Positions 18,376 to 27,263 are shown, numbered from the stretch's first letter. The stretch: 64,000 nt of DNA from Roseovarius carneus (GCF_020141465.1 NZ_JAHSPD010000001.1:2922777-2986776), one strand, 5' to 3'. Notes: generated by a model from the sequence alone, not told the origin. Translations and numbers: made by a program.

Positions 18376-18783
18376 TCAGAGGTTTCTTGGGGGTCGATCT
18401 TTTGAGGAGCTGACGCCGGAAGTCATAAGCCTGCCGCGATCCAGCAATGTGGCATCGGGCAAAAGCATGCCCGCCGCGAGGATTTCCGATGACGGGAACG
18501 TCATGTGAAAGCAGCATGTTGAAAGCACGCAGTGCGCGCACTTCTCCTGTGACACACCATTTTCTTGGGCGGTTTCGGCAGTGTTCGCCATCTTTGCCAG
18601 GTGCATCGGACAGTCACTCTCTGCACCCGACATGACTTGGTGGTGCGCCTGACTATCGAACATAGAGGCAGCGGCATGTGCAGAAGGCGATATGAGCTGA
18701 AAAACGAATGCCAGTATCAGGAGCAAAAGCCCCATCGGTCGCAAAACCGACCCGATCCCGAATCTTTCATTCAGCCATGTCAT
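18376..18783 (-). CDS. Uncharacterised Cys/His/Met-containing membrane-anchored protein of the copper operon
   Basis: A 135-aa protein with one N-terminal hydrophobic segment (LRPMGLLLLILAFVFQLISP) and a periplasmic part with DCPMHLAKM and KCAHCVLSTCCFHM, a Cys/His-rich pattern suited to metal binding. It is weakly like DUF2946-type small proteins that often sit at the head of copper operons, but I do not recognise a specific family with confidence. It lies 90 bp upstream of cusB and is probably the first gene of the leftward copper operon. Confidence 0.6.
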   Translation of the reverse strand: MTWLNERFGIGSVLRPMGLLLLILAFVFQLISPSAHAAASMFDSQAHHQVMSGAESDCPMHLAKMANTAETAQENGVSQEKCAHCVLSTCCFHMTFPSSEILAAGMLLPDATLLDRGRLMTSGVSSSKDRPPRNL

Positions 18784-18954
18784 GCAGCGTTCTTCCAGTG
18801 TTCACGACCGAAATGCAAGTCAGATCAGCGTGAACGGGCTGATCAGCGAAGATCTGCGAACGCCAAGGCCTTGCAAATAAAAGCTGATTGATCGTTCACA
18901 CGAAACGCTTTCAAGGTCTGCCGTATCCAACTTATCATCGTTTTCCTTTTTTGT

Positions 18955-18985
18955 TTGGAACCTTCCACCGTAGGAATGTTGTTTG
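18955..18985 (+). promoter_or_regulatory. Possible MerR-type copper-responsive promoter before the DUF305 gene
   Basis: TTGGAA (18955-18960) is followed by ACCTTCC-6 bp-GGAATGT (18960-18979), an imperfect version of the ACCTTCC-n-GGAAGGT operator bound by CueR/HmrR-type regulators. The arms differ at one base and the spacer is one shorter than in the strong site at 19500-19530. No convincing -10 box (TGTTTG) is present. A weak candidate. The region 18784-19015 otherwise holds no gene and must contain the divergent promoters of the two copper transcripts. Confidence 0.3.
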
Positions 18986-19015
18986 TTTTCAAAGGCTGCA
19001 ATTTGGAGAATGACA

Positions 19016-19492
19016 ATGAGTTACTCGCGATTTCTAACAATGATCGTCACATCGACGGTCGTAATGTTCGGGTTAATGTATCTGAATACATATGCGTTGG
19101 GACACATCCAGTTCAGCGAAACACGGACGTATATGGCGCTTTACATGGGCGCCGTAATGGCTGTCATAATGCTTCTCTTTATGTGGGGCATGTACAAAAA
19201 ACAGGCATTCAACTATGCCATAATAGCATCAAGCGTCGCTATCTTTGCCGTATCGCTCTACCTGCTGCGATCACAAACAACCGTTCAAGATGTGTCTTGG
19301 ATGCGGGCGATGATTCCGCACCACTCCATTGCGATCTTGACCAGTGAGCGCGCGGAAATCTCTGACCCACGGGTGCAGCGACTTGCCCAAGACATCATTG
19401 AAGCGCAACGCCTCGAGATTGCGGAAATGAATGCCTTGATCGCTGACCTTCAGGGAGGTCCACCCGCGACGCCGGAAATAGATGGGCGATGA
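19016..19492 (+). CDS. DUF305 membrane protein, copper-associated
   Basis: A 158-aa protein with about three or four N-terminal membrane helices (residues 5-85) and a C-terminal helical DUF305 domain with the family signature SWMRAMIPHHSIAILTSE. DUF305 belongs to the ferritin-like superfamily and is common in copper and silver resistance loci, where the His/Met pairs may bind metal. Two ATGs are close: 19010 lies only one base after the GGAG box, so the second, at 19016 (MSYSRFL), is preferred. It lies upstream of the copper ATPase but has its own upstream region. Confidence 0.82.
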   Translation: MSYSRFLTMIVTSTVVMFGLMYLNTYALGHIQFSETRTYMALYMGAVMAVIMLLFMWGMYKKQAFNYAIIASSVAIFAVSLYLLRSQTTVQDVSWMRAMIPHHSIAILTSERAEISDPRVQRLAQDIIEAQRLEIAEMNALIADLQGGPPATPEIDGR

Positions 19493-19499
19493 GGCGGCC

Positions 19500-19530
19500 T
19501 TGACCTTCCAGTCACTGGAAGGACTATGTT
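19500..19530 (+). promoter_or_regulatory. MerR-family (CueR/HmrR-like) operator-promoter of the copper ATPase
   Basis: A -35 box TTGACC (19500-19505) and a -10 box TATGTT (19525-19530) are separated by 19 bp, the over-long spacer typical of MerR-family activation. The spacer region carries a perfect palindrome, CCTTCCAG-TCA-CTGGAAGG (19504-19522), matching the CueR operator core. It sits 22 bp before the ATPase start. No CueR-like regulator is encoded in the window (the MerR protein at 27375-27791 has Zn-type ligands), so the activator is likely encoded elsewhere. Confidence 0.85.
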
Positions 19531-19551
19531 GCGCCCATGGAGGACCTGAGA

Positions 19552-21999
19552 ATGTCGGAGACAGCACTCGCAGAGAAAATCATCACGCGCGATCCCGTGT
19601 GCGGAATGACAGTCGATCCCGACGCGGGCAAACCGCGATTGGAGCATGATGGGCATGTCTATCATTTTTGCCACGACGGATGCAGGGACAAGTTCGTAAA
19701 AGATCCCGAGGCGTATATCGAGGCGACCGATCCCGTTTGTGGGATGACCGTCACGCGGGCGACAGCACAGTTTCTGTCAAAACATGAAGGTGAACGTTTC
19801 TACTTCTGCTCGGGACGCTGCCAGCACAAATTTGATGAAGCTCCCAACGACTATCTGGGGGATCGTGCTGAGAGTGAACCGATGCCGGAAGGCACCATGT
19901 ACACCTGCCCGATGGACCCTCAGATAGTTCAGGAAGGCCCGGGTGACTGTCCGATATGCGGCATGGCACTCGAGCCGATGATGCCCACAGCTGATGCAGG
20001 ACCAAACCCCGAATTGGTCGACTTTCGACGCAGGCTCTGGATCGGAGGACCATTGGCGCTGGCCGTCCTGGCGCTTGAAATGGGCGGGATGATCGGCATT
20101 CCGTGGGCTGGGTGGTTCGGCGCTGAAACCGTCCGCTGGCTTCAGTTCCTGCTCGCTTCACCGGTTGTCCTCTGGATCGCGCTCCCATTCTTCAAGCGTG
20201 GCTGGTCGTCGATCGTGACCGGCAATCTCAACATGTGGACGCTGATCGCGATTGGCACGGGTGCCGCCTATGCCTTCAGCCTCGTTTCTCTCCTCGCACC
20301 GGGTATTTTCCCTGCCAATCTATTGGGCGATCACGGTCCGCCACTCTACTTCGAGGCTGCGGCCGTGATCCTTATCCTTGTCTTGGTCGGGCAGGTGATG
20401 GAGCTGACGGCCAGAGAACGGACCGGTGACGCGATCCGCGCACTCATGGATTTGGCTCCCAAGACGGCGCGACGCGTAACGGATGCTGGCGACGAAGATG
20501 TAGCACTTGATGACGTGGTCACAGGCGACAAGCTACGGGTGCGGCCCGGTGAAGCTGTGCCCGTGGATGGAATTGTATACGAAGGCCGATCATCAGTAGA
20601 TGAAAGCATGCTCACCGGGGAACCTGTCCCGGTCGAGAAGGCTGCGGGAGACGCGGTCACGGGCGGCACTCTCAACAAGACCGGTTCGTTCGTGATGACA
20701 GCGGAGGCCGTGGGCAGCGATACGGTACTTTCAAGGATCGTTGCAATGGTTGCGAGTGCTCAGCGTTCGCGCGCGCCAATCCAGGCGATGGCAGACCGGG
20801 TGGCAGGCTACTTCGTGCCGATCGTCATCGGTATTGCAGTGCTGGCTTTCGTTGTCTGGATGGTCTTCGGCCCAACACCAGCACTCGGCTATGCGGTTGT
20901 GGCTGCCGTCAGCGTTCTGATCATCGCTTGCCCCTGTGCCCTCGGGCTAGCCACACCGATGTCGATTATGGTGGCAACTGGACGGGGCGCTCAGGCAGGT
21001 GTCCTGATCCGAGACGCAGAGGCGCTGGAACGATTTGCAAAGGTGGATGTTCTCGTGCTCGACAAGACAGGCACGTTGACGGAAGGAAGGCCGACTCTGA
21101 CGGATGTTGTCGCCTTGGGCGATAAGACAGAGGAAGAGGTTTTGGGGTATGCGGCAGCTCTTGAACGCGGCTCAGAGCACCCTCTTGCCGAGGCTATCCT
21201 GAAAGGTGCCGGGGAGCGCGGGGCCGGGAAGCTGGACCTAGCGGATTTCAGTGCGGTCACTGGCAAAGGTGTCCGCGGCAGAATTGACGAAACCGAAGTC
21301 GCCCTTGGCAACACGGCACTGATGCAAGGCCTCGGCGTCGACATTTCTGCTGTCAAAGATCAACTGGCCGCGTTCCAGAACAGCGGAAAAACCGCCATGC
21401 TCTTGGCTGCAGACGATAAACTTGCCGGGATTGTCGCAGTTGCCGACCGGATCAAAGACACGACACCTGCGGCCATTCGTGATCTGCATGCAGCCGGTCT
21501 CAAGATCATCATGGCGACAGGAGACAGTCAAGGCACCGCAGACGCCGTCGCCCGAGACCTCTCGATCGATGAAGTGCATGCCGAGGTCTCGCCCGAAGAC
21601 AAGGCGGATCTGATCGCGGAACTGAAAGCGAAGGGATATTCGGTCGCTATGGCTGGCGACGGCGTGAACGACGCGCCCGCCCTTGCGGCGGCGGATGTCG
21701 GCATCGCAATGGGCACAGGCGCGGATGTTGCGGTGGAGAGCGCTGGCGTCACCCTGCTGAAGGGCAACCTCGGCGGCATCGTGCGTGCGCGGGTTCTGGC
21801 GCAAGCCACGATGCGCAATATCCGCCAGAACCTGTTTTTCGCTTTCATCTACAACACGGCGGGCGTCCCGATTGCAGCGGGCATCCTGTTCCCAGTTTTT
21901 GGCGTGCTTCTGTCACCCATGATTGCTGCGGCGGCAATGAGCCTGTCGTCGGTATCCGTGATTGGCAACTCGCTGAGACTGCGGGGTATCAAGTTATGA
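19552..21999 (+). CDS. copA: Copper-translocating P1B-type ATPase with two YHS domains and an HMBD
   Basis: An 815-aa Cu(I)-exporting ATPase. In place of HMA domains the N terminus has two YHS-type domains ([11 protein letters not shown]... [19 protein letters not shown]... SGRCQHKF) and an HMBD (YTCPMDPQI ... [10 protein letters not shown], about residues 117-145). Then follow eight helices with the CPC transport motif at 460-462, the phosphorylated Asp504 in DKTGTLTEG, and [22 protein letters not shown]. The start at 19552 has GGAGG nine bases upstream; an in-frame Met at 19537 lacks one. A MerR-type operator lies immediately upstream. It is coupled by an ATGA overlap to the cytochrome gene. 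Confidence 0.93.
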   Translation: MSETALAEKIITRDPVCGMTVDPDAGKPRLEHDGHVYHFCHDGCRDKFVKDPEAYIEATDPVCGMTVTRATAQFLSKHEGERFYFCSGRCQHKFDEAPNDYLGDRAESEPMPEGTMYTCPMDPQIVQEGPGDCPICGMALEPMMPTADAGPNPELVDFRRRLWIGGPLALAVLALEMGGMIGIPWAGWFGAETVRWLQFLLASPVVLWIALPFFKRGWSSIVTGNLNMWTLIAIGTGAAYAFSLVSLLAPGIFPANLLGDHGPPLYFEAAAVILILVLVGQVMELTARERTGDAIRALMDLAPKTARRVTDAGDEDVALDDVVTGDKLRVRPGEAVPVDGIVYEGRSSVDESMLTGEPVPVEKAAGDAVTGGTLNKTGSFVMTAEAVGSDTVLSRIVAMVASAQRSRAPIQAMADRVAGYFVPIVIGIAVLAFVVWMVFGPTPALGYAVVAAVSVLIIACPCALGLATPMSIMVATGRGAQAGVLIRDAEALERFAKVDVLVLDKTGTLTEGRPTLTDVVALGDKTEEEVLGYAAALERGSEHPLAEAILKGAGERGAGKLDLADFSAVTGKGVRGRIDETEVALGNTALMQGLGVDISAVKDQLAAFQNSGKTAMLLAADDKLAGIVAVADRIKDTTPAAIRDLHAAGLKIIMATGDSQGTADAVARDLSIDEVHAEVSPEDKADLIAELKAKGYSVAMAGDGVNDAPALAAADVGIAMGTGADVAVESAGVTLLKGNLGGIVRARVLAQATMRNIRQNLFFAFIYNTAGVPIAAGILFPVFGVLLSPMIAAAAMSLSSVSVIGNSLRLRGIKL

Positions 22000-22460
22000 A
22001 GCTGGTCGTCTCAATCGGAATCACGACTGCACTGGTGGGTATGGTTGCATTCTTTTTCTTTGACGCAGGTCCGAAGACCTCTGTCATCGGTGAAGACTAT
22101 CTGCCGAACCTTGCGCGCGGTGAAGCGGTCTATGCGGAGGCATGTGCTTCATGTCATGGCGCAAATCTAGAAGGGCAACCGAATTGGAAATCCCCGGGAC
22201 CAGATGGACGTCTACCCGCACCGCCGCATGACGAAACCGGCCACACATGGCACCATCCAGATCGATTGCTGCTTCAAATCACCGCTTTGGGCACTGCAGC
22301 CGTGGTCGGAAATGGATATGAAAGCAACATGCCTGGTTTTGGCGAAATGTACTCAGAAGATGAGCTTCGAGACGTGCTGGCATGGATCAGTACCCAATGG
22401 CCCGATCGCGAGCGCGATCACCAAGCGCAAGTCACCGCGCAGGACAGCCAAAGCAATTGA
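21996..22460 (+). CDS. Membrane-anchored c-type cytochrome
   Basis: A 154-aa protein with an N-terminal signal-anchor helix and one class I cytochrome c domain: haem-binding CASCH at residues 50-54, [20 protein letters not shown] next, and a probable axial Met in SNMPGFGEM. Monohaem cytochromes of this type often follow copper ATPases in Rhodobacterales and may serve copper export or an oxidase. The start overlaps the end of the ATPase gene by 4 bp. The domain is certain; its electron partner is unknown. Confidence 0.88.
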   Translation: MKLVVSIGITTALVGMVAFFFFDAGPKTSVIGEDYLPNLARGEAVYAEACASCHGANLEGQPNWKSPGPDGRLPAPPHDETGHTWHHPDRLLLQITALGTAAVVGNGYESNMPGFGEMYSEDELRDVLAWISTQWPDRERDHQAQVTAQDSQSN

Positions 22461-22500
22461 CGTGCGTTGACCGCCACGATCGTATTGCAAGACTAAGCTG

Positions 22501-23118
22501 CTATGAGACGAGGCGCACACGCCCGCGTGCCGGCCTGATCACCCTCCCTTGTTTCTCAAGTTTGGCGATTGCCCTGTAAAGTGCGGGTGCAGTCACATCC
22601 AGATCCTGCGCCAATGAAAGAAGCGGAACGTCTTCCGGCAAATCATCGTTCTCATCCACCACCTCGATGAGCCTCGCGATAATGCCCTCGGTCAAAGGCT
22701 TGGTTGCCCTCAGTTCGAGCAAGCGTCGGGACTGCATCAGCGACCTAGACAGATACATAGCAAAACGCTGTGCGAGGTCAGGGGATGTCGCCAAGGCATC
22801 CAGAACCGCCTTCCGTGGCAATATATCGATCGCGGCAGGTGTAGATGCCACAGCGTCGCAATGGCAGGATTCAGCAAAAAGGGATGCTTCAGCGAAGGTT
22901 TCGCCCTGCCCTGCCGCGTGAATGCGTATCGAACGCCCCGTCTCGGAGCACCTGACCAGATCAATCCGTCCTTCATGCACCTTCATGAAACCGGGGGGCG
23001 TTTCTCCTTGGCGAAACAGGACTTCACCGCCGTTCAGAATGACCCGCCTCACCTTGGCCGGCGCGCAATTGTAGTTCAGCTCAGCAAAGAAATCGAGAAA
23101 CGGCATGACCATGATCAT
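22501..23118 (-). CDS. Crp/Fnr family transcriptional regulator
   Basis: A 205-aa regulator with an N-terminal cyclic-nucleotide-binding-like beta barrel (GGEVLFRQGETPPGFMKVHEG; then GQGETFAEASLFAESCHCDAV) and a C-terminal winged helix (LSLAQDLDVTAPALYRAIAK then LEKQGRVIRPARGRVRL). It lacks the four-Cys cluster of true FNR, so it is not an obvious Fe-S oxygen sensor; a pair CHC near residue 85 might respond to metal or redox. Three possible Met starts lie within five codons. It is divergent from the gene at 23173 and convergent with the cytochrome gene. Confidence 0.85.
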   Translation of the reverse strand: MIMVMPFLDFFAELNYNCAPAKVRRVILNGGEVLFRQGETPPGFMKVHEGRIDLVRCSETGRSIRIHAAGQGETFAEASLFAESCHCDAVASTPAAIDILPRKAVLDALATSPDLAQRFAMYLSRSLMQSRRLLELRATKPLTEGIIARLIEVVDENDDLPEDVPLLSLAQDLDVTAPALYRAIAKLEKQGRVIRPARGRVRLVS

Positions 23119-23172
23119 ATTCGCATAGAGCGCTCGATGCTACCTATCATACCAGCCAAAAAGGAAACTCCT

Positions 23173-23733
23173 GTGAAAGTTCTTTATCTCCCTTGCCTTA
23201 TCCTGACTTGGACGCTTGCGACGGCGAGTACGACGTCAGCTCAGCACAGTGATCATCAAAATCATGGCAGCATGAATTCGATCACGACCATGCCAATTGA
23301 ACCCGGTGACGCCTCTTTTGCCGCAATTGCCGAGATCGTGAAAATTTTGGCGCAAGACCCGGACACCGATTGGGAGCGAGTTGATATCGACGCCTTGCGC
23401 GTTCACTTGGTCGACATGACCCAGCTAATTCTGGGCGCGAGCGTTGAAACGGAAGAGATACAGAATGGCCTTCGAATGACAATATCGCAGTCGGGCCGTC
23501 CGGGGGAAGCCGCATCCCGCATGGTCCCCGCGCATGGTCCCGTGCTTGCTAGTGAAACCGGTTGGTCATCGACTGTCGTTTCCAACGAAGGATTGATCAC
23601 TTGGACCGTGATCGACCCTGAAGACGGCGATGTCTTTCAAATTAGGTCACTTGGTTTTTTTGGTCTGATGGCGACTGGGGATCATCACAGAGAACACCAT
23701 ATCGCTATCGCAAAGGGTGTTTCGACTCATTAG
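23173..23733 (+). CDS. Uncharacterised exported protein
   Basis: A 186-aa protein starting at GTG (AAGGAAACTCCT upstream as ribosome binding site) with a signal peptide ending TTSAQ. The mature N terminus is His-rich (HSDHQNHGS). Two other stretches stand out: DWERVDIDALRVHLVDMTQLI and a C-terminal GDHHREHHIAIAKG. I do not recognise a named family. The position next to a Crp/Fnr regulator and metal transport genes, and the His-rich termini, suggest a periplasmic metal-related role. That is inference only. Confidence 0.65.
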   Translation: MKVLYLPCLILTWTLATASTTSAQHSDHQNHGSMNSITTMPIEPGDASFAAIAEIVKILAQDPDTDWERVDIDALRVHLVDMTQLILGASVETEEIQNGLRMTISQSGRPGEAASRMVPAHGPVLASETGWSSTVVSNEGLITWTVIDPEDGDVFQIRSLGFFGLMATGDHHREHHIAIAKGVSTH

Positions 23734-23797
23734 CGAGTGACCGCTTCGACCACACCACTAAAGCTGATCCATATCTCTATCAAAGGCTACGGTGTGC

Positions 23798-25117
23798 TTA
23801 TCGTATGCTCGGCCAATGCTGATGATAATCATCAATAACAATTGGGTGGCTGTGTGATCGGCCACCGCGAACATGCGGGTGATCTTCTGGAAGATCATCA
23901 TGAACATGTTCGAAAGTTCCAGTATCGTCACGCGCCCAAAGTAAGACCCCACAAATTATCCCAATGGCTGCGAGCAATGCCAAGAATGCAAAGGCCGTTG
24001 TGGGTCCCGTGATGGTAAGCAGCCAGCCTGCGAGCGGGTATGTCACCAGCCAGCAGGCGTGTGATAAAGCAAACTGAGCAGCGTAGACGGCGGGTCTGTC
24101 TTCAGCGTGCGCGGATCGTTTGAGTAGCCGCCCTGATGGGGTCAGCACGACAGAATAGCCGATCCCTATAACGAACCATCCCGCAAGCAGTGGGAGCCAC
24201 TGCGTGTCGTAGATCAGTGAGATCAGCGACAGACTGAGCAGCGAGATAACCAGCACTGCCGCACCGCCGATCATCACCGGGCGGTCGGGGAAGTTGTCCA
24301 GAAGTCGGGGAAGCAAAAGGGCGGCCAGCATTGACCCGCCACCGAATGCACCAAGGGCAATGGCGACTTGCGCATCCCCAAGCCCCAGATTGGCGCGGAC
24401 CAGCACCACCGTGTTCACCAACACCATAGCACCCGCTGCTGCCGCTGCGAGGTTGAGCGACAACAGCCCGCGCAGGCGCGGTGTGGCGAGGTATATCCGC
24501 ATCCCGCGCGTGGTGCGATCATAGATGCCCCGATGTGCGGTTGGTTGCGGGCTGGGCAGCGGAACCGACACGACCAGAAAAGCCGAGCCAACGAATCCGA
24601 TCACGGTGCCGAAGAACAACGCATGATAGCTTACGAAGGTCAGCAGGATTGCGGCTAACATCGGGCTGATGATGTTCTCAAGGTCGTAGGCCAGCCGTGA
24701 GAGCGACAGAGCCCGAGTATACCGGTCTTCCTCTGGTAGGATGTCGGGGATGGTCGCCTGAAACGTCGGCGTGAACGCGGCAGATGCGGATTGCAGCACG
24801 AAGATCAGGATGTAGGCCTGCCAAACCTCGGTTACGAATGGCAGGCACAGCGCCACAGCGGCGCGCACCAAGTCGAGGCTGACCAGCATCGTGCGGCGCG
24901 GCCACCGATTGGCGAAGGCCCCAGCGATGGGCGCAATTCCGACATACGCCACCATTTTTATGGTGAAGATCGTGCCCAGCACCAGCCCGGCACGTTCGCC
25001 TGACAGATCATAGGCCAAAAGCCCCAGAGCGATTGTTGCAAGACCTGTCCCAAGCAGGGCCACGATCTGTGCAAGGAAGAGATGCCGGTAAGTGCGATCA
25101 GCCAGGACAGAGAGCAT
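23798..25117 (-). CDS. MFS efflux transporter with His-rich C terminus (probable nickel exporter, NreB/NrsD-like)
   Basis: A 439-aa major facilitator with twelve predicted helices; FANRWPRRTMLVSLDLVRA is the MFS loop 2-3 motif. The C-terminal tail is His-rich (HVHDDLPEDHPH, then HSHPIVIDDYHQHW), as in the nickel exporters NreB and NrsD. It is transcribed with and after a CsoR/InrS-type repressor gene 9 bp upstream, which parallels the InrS-NrsD pair of cyanobacteria. Nickel, or possibly cobalt, is the likely substrate, inferred from tail and context. The transporter fold is sure. Confidence 0.8.
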   Translation of the reverse strand: MLSVLADRTYRHLFLAQIVALLGTGLATIALGLLAYDLSGERAGLVLGTIFTIKMVAYVGIAPIAGAFANRWPRRTMLVSLDLVRAAVALCLPFVTEVWQAYILIFVLQSASAAFTPTFQATIPDILPEEDRYTRALSLSRLAYDLENIISPMLAAILLTFVSYHALFFGTVIGFVGSAFLVVSVPLPSPQPTAHRGIYDRTTRGMRIYLATPRLRGLLSLNLAAAAAGAMVLVNTVVLVRANLGLGDAQVAIALGAFGGGSMLAALLLPRLLDNFPDRPVMIGGAAVLVISLLSLSLISLIYDTQWLPLLAGWFVIGIGYSVVLTPSGRLLKRSAHAEDRPAVYAAQFALSHACWLVTYPLAGWLLTITGPTTAFAFLALLAAIGIICGVLLWARDDTGTFEHVHDDLPEDHPHVRGGRSHSHPIVIDDYHQHWPSIR

Positions 25118-25126
25118 GGGCCTTCC

Positions 25127-25405
25127 TCATAGGTACTTGGTGATCACCTTGAACTCCGCGGTTGCAGGCGCTCCATCGCTGCCCGCACCGGCCATGGCAG
25201 CATCAAGGCAATGGTCGATATGATCTTGAATCAGGGTGCGTTTGGCCTGCGTGATGGCCTTTTCGACAGCATGGAGTTGCTGCGCGATTTCGGTGCACGG
25301 GCGCTCCGCCTCGATCATCTCGATCACGCTGAGAAGATGGCCGTTGGCACGTTTCAGCCGCTTGATGATATCGGGGTGGGTTGCATGGGGCGTGTGTTTT
25401 GTCAT
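25127..25405 (-). CDS. CsoR/RcnR-family metal-sensing repressor (InrS-like)
   Basis: A 92-aa all-helical repressor of the DUF156 family. The metal site residues are Cys37, His62 and Cys66, spaced +25 and +29, which equals the C-H-C set of CsoR and of the nickel sensor InrS. RcnR would have His at the last position (His65 is adjacent). Extra His residues at 4, 7, 10 and 23 could add ligands. The start at 25405 is just after the operator; an upstream in-frame extension would run through that palindrome and is rejected. It likely represses itself, the MFS exporter and the divergent gene at 25469 until metal binds. Confidence 0.88.
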   Translation of the reverse strand: MTKHTPHATHPDIIKRLKRANGHLLSVIEMIEAERPCTEIAQQLHAVEKAITQAKRTLIQDHIDHCLDAAMAGAGSDGAPATAEFKVITKYL

Positions 25406-25415
25406 AAACAGACGG

Positions 25416-25434
25416 TATCCCCCCTGGGGGGATA
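25416..25434. promoter_or_regulatory. CsoR/RcnR-type operator palindrome
   Basis: TATCCCCCC-T-GGGGGGATA is a perfect 9-bp inverted repeat with a one-base centre. It has the AT-flanked C-tract/G-tract structure recognised by CsoR, RcnR and InrS repressors. It lies in the 63-bp gap between the divergently transcribed repressor gene (start 25405) and the His-rich protein gene (start 25469), so binding would shut both directions. Confidence 0.88.
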
Positions 25435-25468
25435 GAGCAAGCGGGCCAAGACCTGCAGAAACGGGCAC

Positions 25469-25828
25469 ATGAAACGACAGGTGAACTCAGTCCTGCGCTA
25501 TGCAATGATCATCGCTTTGGCGGTCGGGATCATGCTGTCGCCTTATGCGCAGAGCGAGCTGCATGAATTTGCCGAGATCGCAGAACTCCTGGCCGAGCAT
25601 CAGGCCGAGATCGAAGACCATGGCCATTCCCATGATGATATCGTGGATATTCTGCATATTTTCCAAGGCCATGCACACGAAATGGCTGACCACGACCACA
25701 ACACCGCCTATCTATCCCCCAAACGCGGCTTGGGCTTCATTGCAGCTTCTAGCGCCAACTGGTCGCTGACAGAAACCGCAGCGTCCGACCGCAGTGCCTA
25801 CGATCTGGATCGACCGCCACGAGTGTGA
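25469..25828 (+). CDS. Exported His/Asp-rich protein of the nickel module
   Basis: A 119-aa protein with an N-terminal hydrophobic signal (YAMIIALAVGIMLSPYAQ) and a central metal-binding-like stretch (EDHGHSHDDIVDIL, then HIFQGHAHEMADHDH). No named family is recognised. It starts 34 bp from the CsoR-type operator and is followed by hupE, so it is likely repressed by the divergent CsoR/InrS-like protein. Likely a periplasmic metal sponge or sensor; inference from composition and location. A short hairpin (GCGCC-TTTCT-GGCGC) follows the stop. Confidence 0.65.
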   Translation: MKRQVNSVLRYAMIIALAVGIMLSPYAQSELHEFAEIAELLAEHQAEIEDHGHSHDDIVDILHIFQGHAHEMADHDHNTAYLSPKRGLGFIAASSANWSLTETAASDRSAYDLDRPPRV

Positions 25829-25882
25829 AGTCGCGCCTTTCTGGCGCTGTCTTCCATCACACTCAATAAACGGAAAATCAAA

Positions 25883-26620
25883 ATGATACTCAACCGATCT
25901 TATCGGTCAGGGCACCCGTCGCATATTTTGCGGCAGTCCCTGATCGTCTTCACAACCAGCCTCTTGGTGCTGATCGCATTCGCGACCTCGGCTTACGCCC
26001 ATGCCGTGACCCCCGGTGACGCGGGCTACATTCAGGAGATTTTCGGGGTTCATATCATCTCGTTCATCTATCTGGGCGCAAAGCACATGATTACGGGATA
26101 TGACCATATCCTGTTCCTGCTCGGCGTCGTCTTCTTCCTATACCACATGAAAGACGTGGCGATTTATGTCAGCATTTTTGCGGTCGGCCACTCCGTCACC
26201 ATGATTGCGGGCGTCTGGTTTGGCTGGGGCATCAACGCGTATATCATCGATGCCATCATCGGCCTGTCGGTCGTCTACAAGGCCCTCGACAACCTTGGCC
26301 TCTATCAGAAATGGCTCGGGTTTCAGCCAAACACCAAGGCCGCAACCCTGATCTTCGGTCTGTTCCATGGCACCGGCCTTGCGTCAAAAATCCTGGATTA
26401 TCAATTGTCCGAAGACGGGCTGCTCGCGAACCTTCTGGCCTTCAACGTGGGCGTCGAGGTGGGTCAGCTTCTGGCGCTTTTCGTGATCCTCATCGTAATG
26501 GGGTATTGGCGTCGCACCCCCAACTTCATGCGTCAGGCTTCTGTCGCGAACATCATCGTGGTCGGCCTTGGCCTTCTGCTCACCTACCAGCAGATCGCAG
26601 GCTATATCGCCAGCACATAG
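25883..26620 (+). CDS. hupE: HupE/UreJ family metal transporter
   Basis: A 245-aa membrane protein with a cleavable signal ending AYAHA and about seven helices, matching the HupE/UreJ_2 family of nickel (or cobalt) permeases. The signature GAKHMITGYDHILFLLGVVFF contains the conserved His/Asp residues; FGLFHGTGLASKI is the second conserved box. The immediate neighbours are a His-rich exported protein upstream and a membrane-anchored protein 15 bp downstream, consistent with a nickel/cobalt handling unit. Whether it imports or exports here is unclear. Confidence 0.85.
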   Translation: MILNRSYRSGHPSHILRQSLIVFTTSLLVLIAFATSAYAHAVTPGDAGYIQEIFGVHIISFIYLGAKHMITGYDHILFLLGVVFFLYHMKDVAIYVSIFAVGHSVTMIAGVWFGWGINAYIIDAIIGLSVVYKALDNLGLYQKWLGFQPNTKAATLIFGLFHGTGLASKILDYQLSEDGLLANLLAFNVGVEVGQLLALFVILIVMGYWRRTPNFMRQASVANIIVVGLGLLLTYQQIAGYIAST

Positions 26621-26635
26621 AGATTGGAAAGAACA

Positions 26636-27250
26636 ATGAACAACGCACCGAAACCTAACATCGAAGACCTGCCGACCCCCACCCAACTGCGCCGGTCCAC
26701 GATCATTGCCAGCCTGATGGCAGTTGCCATAGGCGTTATGGTTTACCTGCCCGCCGAATACGGCACCGACCCCACAGGCGTAGGGAGCATCCTTGGCCTG
26801 ACGGAAATGGGCGAAATCAAGCAGCAGCTTGCCGCCGAAGCGGCGGCGGACGAAGCGCTTCATGGCAACGATGACAGCTCATCTCTGATGAATGATATCT
26901 TCGGCCTATTCGTCGGGGCAGCACACGCACAAGAGGCCTGGCAGGACGAGATCACATTTACCCTCGCGCCCGGCGCATCCACCGAAATCAAGGCCACGAT
27001 GGAGGAAGGTGCCACTATGAACTACGCGTGGGTCGCTAGAGGCGGGCGGATCAACTTCGATCTTCACGCTCATGCAGATGGTGAGGAAGTGACCTACGAC
27101 AGAGGTCGCGGCCAAACATCTGGTGACGGCAGTTTTCAGACCCCCTTCGCGGGGGATCACGGCTGGTTCTGGCGAAACCGTGATGATGCTGACATCACAG
27201 TGATCCTGCAATTGCGTGGCGACTACAGCGAGATCGTTCGTAGCGAGTGA
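26636..27250 (+). CDS. Membrane-anchored periplasmic protein associated with HupE
   Basis: A 204-aa protein with a single membrane anchor (about residues 20-38, STIIASLMAVAIGVMVYLPA), a Glu/Ala-rich linker and a beta-rich periplasmic domain (ITFTLAPGASTEIKATMEEG, then FDLHAHADGEE and HGWFWRNRDDADITVILQLRG). It matches proteins named only as transmembrane anchor proteins that accompany HupE in metal loci. The start at 26636 is the Met after GGAAAGAAC. Probably forms a complex with HupE; the biochemical role is unknown. Confidence 0.75.
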   Translation: MNNAPKPNIEDLPTPTQLRRSTIIASLMAVAIGVMVYLPAEYGTDPTGVGSILGLTEMGEIKQQLAAEAAADEALHGNDDSSSLMNDIFGLFVGAAHAQEAWQDEITFTLAPGASTEIKATMEEGATMNYAWVARGGRINFDLHAHADGEEVTYDRGRGQTSGDGSFQTPFAGDHGWFWRNRDDADITVILQLRGDYSEIVRSE

Positions 27251-27263
27251 TGCAAGAAACCGG

